This document shows, piece after piece, positions 38,573 through 47,764 of a DNA stretch of 48,169 nt. The notes beneath the pieces were generated by a model. The model ran no database searches. It was not told the origin of the DNA and was given only the letters and a program-made list of their open reading frames with translations. This stretch comes from CAYOEZ01 sp964402955 (GTDB lineage Bacteria > Chloroflexota > DTOL01 > DAOUCN01). The DNA lies in the NCBI GenBank assembly GCA_964402955.1, contig CAYOEZ010000008.1:1-48169 (forward strand), written 5' to 3'. Made by a program: the position numbers and the translations under genes. Positions within the stretch are counted from its first letter, which is position 1, and each line of letters opens with the position of its first letter.

Positions 38573-41500
38573 GTGAACAACAGCACCAAAGCCATTCTCC
38601 TCCAACGCCAATTGCGCCGCCAAGCGCAGCCCGTCAGCGTTGCAGTACGGGTTGTACCTGCACTGCTGGCGACGGGTTGTCTGGGCGCGCTCGTGTTGCT
38701 GCTCGTACCGCTGATTGCCAGCGTTGCGCTGGCCGCCGGCGTCTATATGTATTACGCCAAGGATCTGCCGGAATCGGGCCAACTGCACAGCGATGCCGCC
38801 GCGTTCAAGACGACCAAGATTTTTGGTCGCCCGATGCTCGATCCCACCACCGGCAAGACGGAAGCTCCTCTGTTATACGAGGTCTTCGACCCGCAGGCCG
38901 GAAAACGCACACTGGCGCCGATCGATGTGCTTAAGAAGCAGAAGCATGTGATCGAGGCGACAATCGCTCTTGAGGATGCCACTTTTTACTCGAACCCTGG
39001 CATCGACTTTAAAGGCATCGCCCGCAGCGCCTATCTGACAGTGACCGGGCAGGATGTCCAGGGCGCCAGTACAATTACGCAGCAGCTTGTGCGCAATGTG
39101 CTGCTCACCCAGAAGTTCACCTGGGAACGAAAGATTAAAGAGATCATCCTTGCCCTCGAAATCTCGCGTCGCTATACGAAGGACCAGGTTCTTGAGATGT
39201 ACCTCAACGAGATCAGCTATGGCAACCTGGCCTATGGCATCGAGGCAGCAGCGCAAAGCTACTTCGGCAAGACTACTGCGGATTTGAGCCTGGCCCAGTC
39301 GGCGTTCCTGGCCACGCTGCCGCGCGCACCGTCTGCCAACTCGCCATTCAACAACCCGACGGAGGCCAAGCGGCAGCAGGAAATCGCGCTCGATGAGATG
39401 GTGCGGCGCGGCTACGCGACGGCCGAGCAGGCCTGGACTGCAAAACAAGAAAAGATTAGCCTCAAAGTGCAGCGCTTCGACATCAAGGCTCCGCACTTTG
39501 TCTTCTACGTGCGCGATCAGGTGGAGAACCTGCTGGTGCGCAAGTTTGGCATCACGCCCGAGGAAGCACAGCGCCGCATCTACCAGGACGGCTTGACGAT
39601 CTATACCACCCTGGACATGAACATGCAGCAGACGGCTGAGCATCTGCTCGACCCCAGGACGCCCTTCATGACGAAGTTGCGCCAGGAGAACAACGCCAAC
39701 AACGCCAGCCTTGTGTCTATCCGCCCTTCGACGGGTGAGATACTGGCCATGGTCGGCAGCGTGGATTATTTCGACAACTCCATTGACGGCCAGGTCAACG
39801 TGGCGACATCGGAGCGGCAACCCGGGTCGTCATTCAAGCCCTTCGCCTACGTAACGGCGTTCCAGAAAGGATGGACGCCCGCCGCGATGGTCATGGACGT
39901 TCGCACCTCCTTTGACGACTATCCCAATCCGCCCTATATCCCGGAGAACGTGGATCGCAAGTGGCACGGCCCTGTTCTCTTGCGCCAGGCGCTGGCCAAC
40001 TCGATGAACATCCCGGCCGTGAAAGTGACGCAGTTCGTGAGCATAAACGAGGTTTTGGCGACGGCGCACCGCATGGGTATCACGACTCTGACCCGTGAAG
40101 GCTTCTATGGCCTGTCCATCACTCTCGGCGGCGGCGAGGTGAAGCTTCTGGACATGGTCTTCGCCTACACAGGGTTCGCCAACCTTGGCGTGTTGAACGG
40201 TGAGGCAGTGCCGCTGCAAGATCAGAAGGCAGGCTACCGCCAGGTGAACCCCGTTTCGGTTTTGCGCATCGACGATGCCGAGGGCAAAGTGGTGTATGAG
40301 TTCAACTATCCGACCTCGGTGCGCGTGCTGCCGCCTGAGCAGACCTATCTCGTCACCAATATCCTGTCGGACAATGCGGCGCGCGTGATGACCTTTGGCT
40401 CGGATAGCCCGCTGAAGCTGGATCGGCCAGCCGCCGCCAAGACGGGAACAACGAACGACTGGAAAGACAACTGGACCGTGGGGTACACTCCTGATCTGGT
40501 TACCGGTGTGTGGGTGGGCAATGCGAACAACGAGGAAATGAAGCGCAGCTTTGGCTCAACCGCAGCCGCTCCTCTCTGGCATGACTTCATGATCGAGTCG
40601 CTCAAGACGACGCCGCCGACCAAGTTCACTGAGCCGCCAGGGTTGGTGCGCATGGAGGTCTGTGCGTTGTCGGGTTTGAAGCCGACTGACCTGTGCGAGA
40701 ATCGCTACACAGAATTGTTCATCAAGGGAACGGAGCCGACGAAGGAAGACGACATGCACCAGGTCTTCCGCATTGATAAGGTCAACGGCAAGCTGGCGAC
40801 GCCTTATACGCCGCCGCAAGACGTGGAAGAGAAGGTTTTCGCCGTTTATCCCCCGGACGCGGCCGACTGGGTGCGCGAAGACAAGATTCCCCAGCCTCCC
40901 ACTGAGTATAGCGACCGCAACGGTCCCGGCTCGGTGACGGATGACGTGGCAATCACCGCTCCCACACAGTACGAGTACGTGGCAGGGATGGTGGCGATCC
41001 AGGGCAACGCACGCAGCGGCAGCTTCAAGTCGTACAAGGTGGCCTATGGGCAGGGCTTACAACCGCAATCATACCAACAGGTTGCGCCCGAGCACGGCAA
41101 CCAGATCAGCAATGGTATTTTGGAGCAATGGGACACCACCGGCCTGGAAGGGGTCTACAGCTTGCAGCTCAGCGTGATCGAGCGCTCAGGCAACTTCCGG
41201 CAGATGCAGGTGCCTGTGTTTGTGGACAATATCTCGCCGACAGTCAAGGTGACATATCCCTATACCGACGATACTTTCATCGCAATTAAAGAGGGAGACA
41301 GCGACAAGATTCGTATTCAGGCTGAGGCGACGGACAATGCCGCGATGGGGCGTGTCGAGTTCTATATGGATGGCAACCTGCTGGGCGAGAGTAGCGTTGC
41401 GCCCTACAACATCCTGTGGCCGATCGTGCTCACGCCGACGATCACCGCCAGCGGCTGGGAGATGATCACCGTGACGCACATCATCACAGCCACAGCGTTC

Positions 41501-41653
41501 GATGCGGCTGGCAACATCTCGACCAGCCAGGAGATCCTCATCCATGTCGCGCCGGAGCCACCCAAGAAGAAGACCGGTTTCCTGTGGTACGATGCGCCAG
41601 GGGTGATGCAAGGCGACCGCTGGGTGTGGCGGCGGTACTCGCCGCTGATGTGA
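38573..41653 (+). CDS. Class A penicillin-binding protein (PBP1A-like)
   Basis: This 1026-aa protein has a membrane helix at about 28-60 and a GT51 transglycosylase domain (catalytic E134 in ALEDATFY, GASTITQQLVRN at 164-175). The transpeptidase has SxxK at S419-K422 in GSSFKP, SxN at S477-N479 in NSMNIP, and KTG at 623-625 in AAKTGTTND. After about residue 700, long Ig-like C-terminal extensions (VAITAPTQYEYVAGMVAIQG, then VDNISPTVKVTYPY) follow; these are like the penicillin-binding C domain and bacterial Ig domains. It polymerises and crosslinks peptidoglycan. GTG start with AGGGGA upstream. Confidence 0.93.
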   Translation: MNNSTKAILLQRQLRRQAQPVSVAVRVVPALLATGCLGALVLLLVPLIASVALAAGVYMYYAKDLPESGQLHSDAAAFKTTKIFGRPMLDPTTGKTEAPLLYEVFDPQAGKRTLAPIDVLKKQKHVIEATIALEDATFYSNPGIDFKGIARSAYLTVTGQDVQGASTITQQLVRNVLLTQKFTWERKIKEIILALEISRRYTKDQVLEMYLNEISYGNLAYGIEAAAQSYFGKTTADLSLAQSAFLATLPRAPSANSPFNNPTEAKRQQEIALDEMVRRGYATAEQAWTAKQEKISLKVQRFDIKAPHFVFYVRDQVENLLVRKFGITPEEAQRRIYQDGLTIYTTLDMNMQQTAEHLLDPRTPFMTKLRQENNANNASLVSIRPSTGEILAMVGSVDYFDNSIDGQVNVATSERQPGSSFKPFAYVTAFQKGWTPAAMVMDVRTSFDDYPNPPYIPENVDRKWHGPVLLRQALANSMNIPAVKVTQFVSINEVLATAHRMGITTLTREGFYGLSITLGGGEVKLLDMVFAYTGFANLGVLNGEAVPLQDQKAGYRQVNPVSVLRIDDAEGKVVYEFNYPTSVRVLPPEQTYLVTNILSDNAARVMTFGSDSPLKLDRPAAAKTGTTNDWKDNWTVGYTPDLVTGVWVGNANNEEMKRSFGSTAAAPLWHDFMIESLKTTPPTKFTEPPGLVRMEVCALSGLKPTDLCENRYTELFIKGTEPTKEDDMHQVFRIDKVNGKLATPYTPPQDVEEKVFAVYPPDAADWVREDKIPQPPTEYSDRNGPGSVTDDVAITAPTQYEYVAGMVAIQGNARSGSFKSYKVAYGQGLQPQSYQQVAPEHGNQISNGILEQWDTTGLEGVYSLQLSVIERSGNFRQMQVPVFVDNISPTVKVTYPYTDDTFIAIKEGDSDKIRIQAEATDNAAMGRVEFYMDGNLLGESSVAPYNILWPIVLTPTITASGWEMITVTHIITATAFDAAGNISTSQEILIHVAPEPPKKKTGFLWYDAPGVMQGDRWVWRRYSPLM

Positions 41654-41706
41654 AATGTGTCTGCGGAGTGCGACGAATCCCTTCGTCGCTACGACGACAG
41701 GAGTGC

Positions 41707-41730
41707 CCGATACAGCGGGGCAGGCTCTCG
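41707..41730. repeat. Single copy of the CCCGAT/GGGGCAGGCTCT repeat
   Basis: CCCGATACAGCGGGGCAGGC followed by TCTC, the same unit as in the gas-vesicle region and at 33061. It lies in the gap after the PBP gene, otherwise without a gene. Confidence 0.75.
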
Positions 41731-41819
41731 TCGTACTCCACATAGCTGGACGGTTTTGATGCCCGTTTGTGCCCACGAAGGCATGGATAACTGATGTGAA
41801 AGACCTGAGAATTAACAAG

Positions 41820-41858
41820 AAGGAGCAAGGGGAATCCACCCCCTTCGCTCCTTTCTTT
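41820..41858. terminator. Bidirectional terminator between PBP and peptidase genes
   Basis: AAGGAGC AAGGGG pairs with CCCCTT GCTCCTT across a short loop (41820-41853, one mismatch near the middle of the stem), followed by TCTTT on the plus strand. On the minus strand the stem is followed by TTCTTGTTAATT. The convergent genes end at 41653 and 41888. Confidence 0.85.
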
Positions 41859-41887
41859 GCGGGTGCCTGCCCGGGAAAAAGCCTACG

Positions 41888-43792
41888 CTAGCTGCGACGC
41901 ATGCGCAACGCAGCGACAAGCGCGGCAAAGGCGAGCACAAGACCCAGCACGACGGCGCTCCAGCGCAACTCCGATGCTTCGGCGGGCGCGGCTGCCTGAG
42001 CGGCGGGTGTTGGCGACGCCGTGGCTAACGTTGTGGGGACAGCGGTCGCGGCCACGGTGGCTGTCGCTGTGCGCGTTGCCGTTGGCGATGGTGTCGGTGT
42101 GGGTCTGGACACGCCGAAAGAGCGCTGCACATCGCTGCGGTTCAGCCCCTCATCGCTGGCCACGGCGCGCAGCACATAGGCGCCATCAGAAAGGGAACTG
42201 GTATCAACTGTAATGGTCACAGCGCTCGCGGTGGTCGTGATGGTCTTCCCGTCGAGCATGACGGAGAGCGTATAGGTCGGACAATCTGCGGCGACGAGGA
42301 TGGGCACCGCGACCTTGCCTTGCCACGTCTGGTCGTCCGGAACGGCGATGTCTATGGCGAGGTTGGCGTACTTGAGATACGGATAGTCGAGGAACTGCGT
42401 GAAGATAGGGAGGATATCTGTCCTCGTTCCCGCCTGGCGCAGCAGCCGCAGCAAGTCGCGCGGTTCAGCGATACTGTTGTAGAATGTGTCGTAGTAGGTA
42501 CGCAGCGCTTGCCAATAGGCGTCGTCACCCATCGCGTCGCGCACGGCCTGGAAAAAGGCCGCACCCTGGCGGTAGACGGAGTAGAAGTAGACCGAGCCAT
42601 TCTGAAAATCAAAGATGCCGCGGTTCAGGGAGTCCGTGTTCTTGAAGTCCGCGGCCGCGCCGCCCCACGATCCCCATACGCCGGGAAACTCCTTGGGATA
42701 CATCTCGCGGTAGAAGTCCAACGAGACGCTGTTGACCAGGCCTTCGTCCATCCACGGTTCGCGGATCTGGTCGTTGCCAACAGCGCCGAAGAACCAGGCA
42801 TGCGCCAGTTCGTGTGCGGTGTAGATGCCCACGGCTTGCGGCGTGAAAATGTCGGAGCGCAGCGTGAACAGGCCGGCATGCTCCTGCGCAACGTGCTGGC
42901 CCGTACTGGGAATCTGCACAATCGCCAGCGTCGGGTATGGGTACGGGCCGATCTTCTTGTTGTACCAGCGCGTGGCCTGGTCGGCAATATCGAGGCTTGT
43001 CTTGGCGCCATCGCCGCGGTCGCCATAGTAGTAAACGGTGATCGTCACGTTGTCGACTTTGCGTGTTAGCGTCTGGAACTTGCTGGAAACGGCGAGGGCA
43101 AAATCGCGTGCGTTTTGTGAACGGAAGACCCATTGCCCGCCGTTGCGTGAAACCAAGGCGCCACTGCCCGCCACAGTTACGGTCGGTGAGACATTCACTG
43201 TCGGTGAGAATTTCACTGTTACATCGTAGTCAGCCACTTCGGAGAAAAAGGCATCACCGATGGGAGTGTACTGGTGACGCTCCCAGTCGCCATTGCGAAA
43301 GACTGCCAGCATCGGGTACCAGTTGCCGAGCACAAGCACGCCATCGGCCGCGCCATAGCGGCCATCGCTGGGTGGCAATTGCCCCCACCAGCGCAACGTG
43401 GCGGTTGCTGTGTCGCCAAGCGCCAGCGGCTGCGGCAACGGTATCTCGAGCAGGACGGCGGTCTGTTTGGCCGTGACGAAGGCATTATCGATCGTGACGC
43501 TCGAAAGCATGAACGCGTCGAAGTAGACGGGGGGCACGTTGAAGACAAGCGACGTCATGGGACTATCACTGCGGTTGGGTACCTTCACGACCTGCGTGAC
43601 GTTGAGAAACGCCTTGTCATAGTCGACATCGACGAGCATTGTATACTGAATGGGCAGCCCTTTGGGCGTGGTTGCGCCGGGCTGCACAGAAAGGGCAAAG
43701 AACAAGCCCGCCAGGCAGACCGCGCAGAGCAGGCGAAGACGACAAGAGAGGCCACTCACGTTGGACGTATCCTCGCTGGTAGAGTGTGTCAC
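41888..43792 (-). CDS. M1-like (gluzincin) membrane metallopeptidase
   Basis: The 634-aa product has a signal peptide or anchor (LLCAVCLAGLFFALSV), an N-terminal beta domain, and a gluzincin core: HELAH at 327-331 followed by the third ligand E350 in WMDEGL. The M1 exopeptidase GAMEN motif is replaced by QEHAG (303-307), so substrate choice may differ from true aminopeptidases. A beta domain, a Thr/Pro/Ala linker (TPTPSPTATRTATA) and a C-terminal membrane helix with basic end (ALRMRRS) follow, anchoring it at the cell surface. GTG 43792 would be nearly leaderless relative to the TATAAT at 43806-43801; GTG 43759 with GAGG upstream is an alternative start. Confidence 0.88.
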   Translation of the reverse strand: MTHSTSEDTSNVSGLSCRLRLLCAVCLAGLFFALSVQPGATTPKGLPIQYTMLVDVDYDKAFLNVTQVVKVPNRSDSPMTSLVFNVPPVYFDAFMLSSVTIDNAFVTAKQTAVLLEIPLPQPLALGDTATATLRWWGQLPPSDGRYGAADGVLVLGNWYPMLAVFRNGDWERHQYTPIGDAFFSEVADYDVTVKFSPTVNVSPTVTVAGSGALVSRNGGQWVFRSQNARDFALAVSSKFQTLTRKVDNVTITVYYYGDRGDGAKTSLDIADQATRWYNKKIGPYPYPTLAIVQIPSTGQHVAQEHAGLFTLRSDIFTPQAVGIYTAHELAHAWFFGAVGNDQIREPWMDEGLVNSVSLDFYREMYPKEFPGVWGSWGGAAADFKNTDSLNRGIFDFQNGSVYFYSVYRQGAAFFQAVRDAMGDDAYWQALRTYYDTFYNSIAEPRDLLRLLRQAGTRTDILPIFTQFLDYPYLKYANLAIDIAVPDDQTWQGKVAVPILVAADCPTYTLSVMLDGKTITTTASAVTITVDTSSLSDGAYVLRAVASDEGLNRSDVQRSFGVSRPTPTPSPTATRTATATVAATAVPTTLATASPTPAAQAAAPAEASELRWSAVVLGLVLAFAALVAALRMRRS

Positions 43793-43800
43793 ACGGCGGC

Positions 43801-43806
43801 ATTATA
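43801..43806 (-). promoter_or_regulatory. -10 box close to the peptidase start
   Basis: TATAAT on the minus strand lies 8 bases before the GTG at 43792, so the transcript may begin at or next to that codon (leaderless) or use the GTG at 43759. No clear -35 is seen at 17-18 bp. Confidence 0.45.
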
Positions 43807-43890
43807 GCGTATCTGCGGCCAAAACGCCAGTGCAGCGCAGTCTGTAACTGGTGCCGGTGTCCCACGGAGCTTGTAGATGTTCTAAGTCGT

Positions 43891-43955
43891 AGGCCAGGTT
43901 TCCATACCTGGCATTTCGCGTTGTATCGACCATGTCGGCTATGGAAAGCCGACCT
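43891..43955. repeat. Two 20-bp palindromes of the GTAGG-linked family
   Basis: GCCAGGTTTCCATACCTGGC (43893-43912) is preceded by GTAG. GTCGGCTATGGAAAGCCGAC (43934-43953) is followed by CTAC, i.e. the opposite orientation. Both have arms around a TTTCCATA-type centre. The remaining part of the 294-bp gap has no gene besides the promoter at 44007. Confidence 0.8.
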
Positions 43956-44006
43956 ACCAGAGGCTGCCTTACTCCAACGGTGAACGGGTAACCATCGCTG
44001 CTGTGC

Positions 44007-44035
44007 TTGACAGTCGTGGCTGCATCCGATAGAAT
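44007..44035 (+). promoter_or_regulatory. Consensus-like promoter for the zinc-ribbon protein and SDR
   Basis: TTGACA (44007-44012), 17-bp spacer, TAGAAT (44030-44035). The start is GTG 44087 with AGGAGGA upstream. Confidence 0.75.
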
Positions 44036-44086
44036 GCTCGCGTAGGCAAACCTGCCCAACACCCGTACGTCCAGGAGGAAGCAAGA

Positions 44087-44602
44087 GTGGGAATCAAGAA
44101 GAATCTACGTTGTGCACAATGTGGGAAGTCCTATGAAGCGGACTTGACCGCTGAAACGGTGTCGTGCCCGCATTGCCAGCACAATCTGCCCCGTATCGAT
44201 CAGGTCACATCTCTGCTCGACGAATGGTACTACCCCCGGCGTTGGCAGCGCAACGTTGACCAGCCCCGGGCGCGCCTCTTGATCGAGCGTCTGTGGCAGC
44301 AGCAGTTTGAGCCGCAGGGCCTCTACGAGAACCTGGCTCCGCAAGAGACCAACTACGATGTCTTTTGCTACACCGTGACGGGCCTTGTCATCGATGGTGT
44401 CCAGGAGGGCTGGGTCAAACTCTCTCTGCCCAAGGATCCGATGGTCGATGATCCCATCTACAACCTGGAGATTCTCGACCTCGAGCGATTCACGGCGGAG
44501 ATGGAAAAGGCCATGCCCGACGTGAACTGGGACGAGGATGTGGAAGTGACCGTCAGCACGCCCGACGCACCCGGTGACGCTCCGCAGCAGGTAGAGCCGT
44601 AG
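44087..44602 (+). CDS. Zinc-ribbon protein of unknown function
   Basis: This 171-aa protein begins with a zinc ribbon (CAQCGKSYEADLTAETVSCP, closing CPHC at 27-30). The rest is acidic and mixed alpha/beta (EGWVKLSLPKDPMVDDPIYN) with a Pro-rich end. I do not recognise the family. GTG start after AGGAGGA. It lies 23 bp before the SDR gene, so both probably share one transcript. Confidence 0.78.
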   Translation: MGIKKNLRCAQCGKSYEADLTAETVSCPHCQHNLPRIDQVTSLLDEWYYPRRWQRNVDQPRARLLIERLWQQQFEPQGLYENLAPQETNYDVFCYTVTGLVIDGVQEGWVKLSLPKDPMVDDPIYNLEILDLERFTAEMEKAMPDVNWDEDVEVTVSTPDAPGDAPQQVEP

Positions 44603-44625
44603 TTCGAGATTCAAAGGAGGTTGCC

Positions 44626-45402
44626 GTGGCCGGTGTCCTTTCTCTCTTTGATCTGACGGGACGCAGAGCTCTTGTGACGGGAGCCGGACAGGGACTCGGC
44701 AGAAGCATGGCGCTGGCGCTGGCCGAGGCCGGCGCCGATGTGGCTGTCGTTGATCTGCGCACGGAGACTGGCCAGTCGACCGCTGCCGAGATTCGTGCGC
44801 TCGGGCGCAAGGCGATTGTCATTCAGGCTGACGTGTCGCAGCAAGATCAGGTGCAGGCCATGGCCAGGGAGGCCGAGCAAGGCCTGGGGCCAATCGACAT
44901 CCTCCTCAACAACGCCGGCATCAGCAGCCACATCGACAGCGACAAGATGCCTTTGTCTGACTGGCAGAAGGTGATGGATGTTAACATAACGGGCGTCTTT
45001 CTATGCTGCCAGGCATTCGCGCCGCTCATGAAGGCCCGCCGCTATGGCCGCATCATCAGCACGGCGTCGATGTCGGGGCTTATCGTGAACAAGGATGTGC
45101 CGCAGGCGCCCTACTATGCCTCGAAGGCCGCCGTGATCATGCTGACCAAAGCGCTTGCCGCAGAATGGGGGGCGTTCAACATCACGGTGAATGCCATTGC
45201 TCCGGGGTATATGCGGACGCCGCTCAACGAGGGCTTCCTGGCCGATCCGGTGCGCGCGGCGCAGTGGACAGACGGTGTGCCGCTTGGCCGCGTGGGCGAG
45301 CCGCGCGATCTGGGCGGGGCGGTGGTCTTCCTGGCGTCTGAGGCGTCATCGTACGTGACCGGCCACACTCTGGTGGTCGATGGCGGGTTCACTCTCTGGT
45401 AG
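44626..45402 (+). CDS. Short-chain dehydrogenase/reductase
   Basis: The 258-aa protein has the SDR cofactor motif TGAGQGLG, the NNAG strand and the catalytic YxxxK in APYYASKAAV with Ser in STASMSG. The C-terminal GHTLVVDGGFTLW is standard for the classical SDR group (FabG-like, gluconate 5-dehydrogenase and others). The Asp after the second strand (VVDLR) favours NAD. The substrate is unknown. GTG start with AAAGGAGG upstream. Confidence 0.93.
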   Translation: MAGVLSLFDLTGRRALVTGAGQGLGRSMALALAEAGADVAVVDLRTETGQSTAAEIRALGRKAIVIQADVSQQDQVQAMAREAEQGLGPIDILLNNAGISSHIDSDKMPLSDWQKVMDVNITGVFLCCQAFAPLMKARRYGRIISTASMSGLIVNKDVPQAPYYASKAAVIMLTKALAAEWGAFNITVNAIAPGYMRTPLNEGFLADPVRAAQWTDGVPLGRVGEPRDLGGAVVFLASEASSYVTGHTLVVDGGFTLW

Positions 45403-45423
45403 CAGCTCGCGCAAGGGCGCAAC

Positions 45424-45464
45424 GCGAAGCGGTCTAGCGTCAAGACGACGCCAGACCGCTTCGC
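45424..45464. terminator. Bidirectional hairpin between SDR and recJ
   Basis: GCGAAGCGGTCT pairs with AGACCGCTTCGC, and GCGTC with GACGC inside. It begins 21 bp after the SDR stop and ends 5 bp before the recJ stop. There is no long T-tract, but the stem is strong and well placed. Confidence 0.75.
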
Positions 45465-45469
45465 TGTTC

Positions 45470-47155
45470 CTACAGGCTATGTACGTCCTTGATGACCACG
45501 CTCAGTGTTGTTTCCCCATTCCACGTTTGCTCCTCCAGGTTATAGACGAGATCGATGTGGTCTCCGGCCTTGACGGTGTTGGCAAGGCCCGGTTGGCGGA
45601 AGGCGATGCCATCCCATGTCTGCCTGCCGCCGTCTGTCAGCTTGATTTGCACGCTGTCTCTGCCAACCGCACGCACGCTGCCCACCCGCGCATCGCAGCA
45701 GCGCAGGAGCGGGACGGGGTTGCCCACGCCGAAAGGCTCCAACTGCTTCACTTCCCTGCGTAGCGCCCAGGTGGCCTCGGCGAGCGGGACGTCGCAATCG
45801 ATGGCCAGACTGGCCTCCCGTGCTGCGTCAGCAAGCTCGCGCTGTGCGATGGCGGCCAGCTTCTCATGCAACTGTTGCAGTCGCTCTGTGCGCACCGTGA
45901 AGCCGGCGGCCATGCTGTGCCCGCCGTGCCGTTCCAGCAGGTCTGCACATTCATCGAGGGCGTTGGCGATGTTGAACTCTGGCACGCTGCGGCAGGAACC
46001 GCGGCTGATGTCATCCTGCCGCTCGATGGCGATGGCGGGGCGGTAGAACTGCTCGGCCAGCTTGCCGGCGACCAGGCCGACGATGCCGGGACGATAGTCC
46101 TTGCTGGCGACAAAGATCAGCCGTCCGTCGCTGGCCTGGCTAGCAGCGCTCTCCTGCGCCGAGATGAGGGCGGCCTCAAGCAGTTGCTGGCGCTCCTGGT
46201 TCTGCTCGTGCAGTTTTTGGGCCAACGGTCTGGCCTGGTCTGTCGATTCGCTCTGGATCAGGTCGTAGCTCGTCATGGCTGTGTCCAGGCGTCCGGCGGC
46301 GTTGAGGCGGGGGCCCAAGGTGAAGCCAAGCTGGCCGGTGCTGACCGCTGCGGGCTGGACGCGCGCACTTACCATAAGGGCAAACAGCCCCGGACGAGGC
46401 GAGCGGCGCATGGAATCTAGTCCCTGCCGTACCAATACGCGGTTTTCGCCAAGCAGCGGGGCAACATCAACGACCGTGCCCAAAGCAACCAGATCGAGAT
46501 AGCTCTCGACGGAATGCGCGTTGGGAGACTGTGATAGAAGCGCGGCTGCCAGCTTGTAGGCAACGCCAACGCCAGCCAGATCGCGGAAGGGATAGTCGCC
46601 GTCGGGACGGTGCGGGTTGAGCACAGCGATGGCCGGCGGCAACGTGGGCGGGATGTGGTGATGGTCGGTGACGATGGTATCGACGCCCCGCGTGTTGCCA
46701 AAGGCAATGTCACTGACCGAGCTTGTGCCACAATCGGCTGTGATCAGCAAGCGGACGCCATCAGCGCCCAAGCGCGCAATTGCGTCCTTGTTGAGCCCGT
46801 ACCCTTCCTCGACACGATGCGGGATATAGACCTGCGCCTCGGCGCCAAGGCTGACCAGGACTTGCATCAAGAGAGCGGCGCTGCAGATACCGTCGACGTC
46901 GAAGTCGCCGTAGACGGCGACCTTCTCCCGGTCTCTGACGGCAGCCTGGACGCGCTCGACCGCGACGTCCATATCCTTCAGCAGAAACGGGTCGTATAGC
47001 TCAGCGTCGCCGTCGGGCGACAAGAAGCGTTTGATGCCATCAGGCGTGTTCACACCGCGATTGTAGAGAGTCTGGACGATCACACGTGATACGTCGGGCA
47101 GCGCCAGGGTCAGGTCGTCAGGCGCCGGCGACGGGGGCTTCCACAGTTTGGGCAT
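45470..47155 (-). CDS. recJ: Single-stranded-DNA exonuclease RecJ
   Basis: The product is 561 aa. The DHH phosphoesterase motifs are all present: VYGDFDVDGICSAALL (motif I), LLITADCGTSS, IVTDHHHIPP (DHH), and NPHRPDGDYPFRDLAGVGVA. The DHHA1 part has a GGHSMAAGFTV motif near the C-terminus, followed by an OB-fold domain. RecJ degrades single-stranded DNA 5' to 3' in recombination and mismatch repair. ATG 47155 has GAGGAG upstream; it overlaps scpB by 38 bp, so the two are cotranscribed. Confidence 0.93.
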   Translation of the reverse strand: MPKLWKPPSPAPDDLTLALPDVSRVIVQTLYNRGVNTPDGIKRFLSPDGDAELYDPFLLKDMDVAVERVQAAVRDREKVAVYGDFDVDGICSAALLMQVLVSLGAEAQVYIPHRVEEGYGLNKDAIARLGADGVRLLITADCGTSSVSDIAFGNTRGVDTIVTDHHHIPPTLPPAIAVLNPHRPDGDYPFRDLAGVGVAYKLAAALLSQSPNAHSVESYLDLVALGTVVDVAPLLGENRVLVRQGLDSMRRSPRPGLFALMVSARVQPAAVSTGQLGFTLGPRLNAAGRLDTAMTSYDLIQSESTDQARPLAQKLHEQNQERQQLLEAALISAQESAASQASDGRLIFVASKDYRPGIVGLVAGKLAEQFYRPAIAIERQDDISRGSCRSVPEFNIANALDECADLLERHGGHSMAAGFTVRTERLQQLHEKLAAIAQRELADAAREASLAIDCDVPLAEATWALRREVKQLEPFGVGNPVPLLRCCDARVGSVRAVGRDSVQIKLTDGGRQTWDGIAFRQPGLANTVKAGDHIDLVYNLEEQTWNGETTLSVVIKDVHSL

Positions 47156-47666
47156 TGGTGGTGTTCTCCTCGATGGGCGGCAGCTCGTCAACGCTCTTGA
47201 GACCGAACTGCTGCAAGAACTGGAACGTCGTTGCGTACTGGATGGGGTGGCCGACGGTTTCGAGGCGGCCGGCCTCGCTGATCAGCCCACGCGTCAGCAG
47301 GGTACCTAGCACGCTGTCGGAGTTGACGCCGCGAATGGCTTCGACCATGGGGCGGGTGATGGGTTCGCGGTAGGCGACAATGGCGAGAGTCTCCAGCGCT
47401 GCCGGCGACAACCGTCCGCTCACCTGGATGCCCAGGAAACGCTCGATGAAGGGGGCAGCGGCGGGCGCTGTGACCATCTGGATTTCGTTGCCCTTGCGCT
47501 GCAGGCGCACGCCGCTCTCGGCTCGCGTTTGCGCCAACGTGTCCAGCGCCTCCTGGATGACCTTCGGCTCGACCTCCAGAGTCTTGCGCAGGTTCTCCAG
47601 CGTCACCGCGCCGTTGGCGACGAAGAGAATGGCCTCGATCGTATTGGTGACCTCTGCTGTGTTCAT
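47118..47666 (-). CDS. scpB: Segregation and condensation protein B
   Basis: The 182-aa protein matches ScpB: TIEAILFVANGAVTLENLRK, RLQRKGNEIQMVTAP and the conserved LSPAALETLAIVAYREPITR, then IRGVNSDSVLGTLLTRGLI. It is a paired winged-helix protein that joins ScpA and SMC in chromosome condensation. AAGGAG lies before ATG 47666. scpA is not in the window. Confidence 0.95.
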   Translation of the reverse strand: MNTAEVTNTIEAILFVANGAVTLENLRKTLEVEPKVIQEALDTLAQTRAESGVRLQRKGNEIQMVTAPAAAPFIERFLGIQVSGRLSPAALETLAIVAYREPITRPMVEAIRGVNSDSVLGTLLTRGLISEAGRLETVGHPIQYATTFQFLQQFGLKSVDELPPIEENTTNAQTVEAPVAGA

Positions 47667-47674
47667 GGTGCTCC

Positions 47675-47704
47675 TTGCCACAAAGAAACGTCGTGTGCTA
47701 TAAT
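47675..47704 (+). promoter_or_regulatory. Promoter for the right-edge gene
   Basis: TTGCCA (47675-47680), 18-bp spacer, TATAAT (47699-47704). It is divergent from scpB. The start TTG 47765 has AGGAG upstream. Confidence 0.7.
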
Positions 47705-47764
47705 GCTGAAAGGGCGCCGCCCGGACGACGAGAGTCCGAACGCGATCTCAGCAGGAGTGACCGC

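Noticed and set aside
38873..39820. 315-aa minus-strand frame opposite the PBP gene
   Set aside because: Shadow of the PBP coding region, whose catalytic motifs are in the plus frame.
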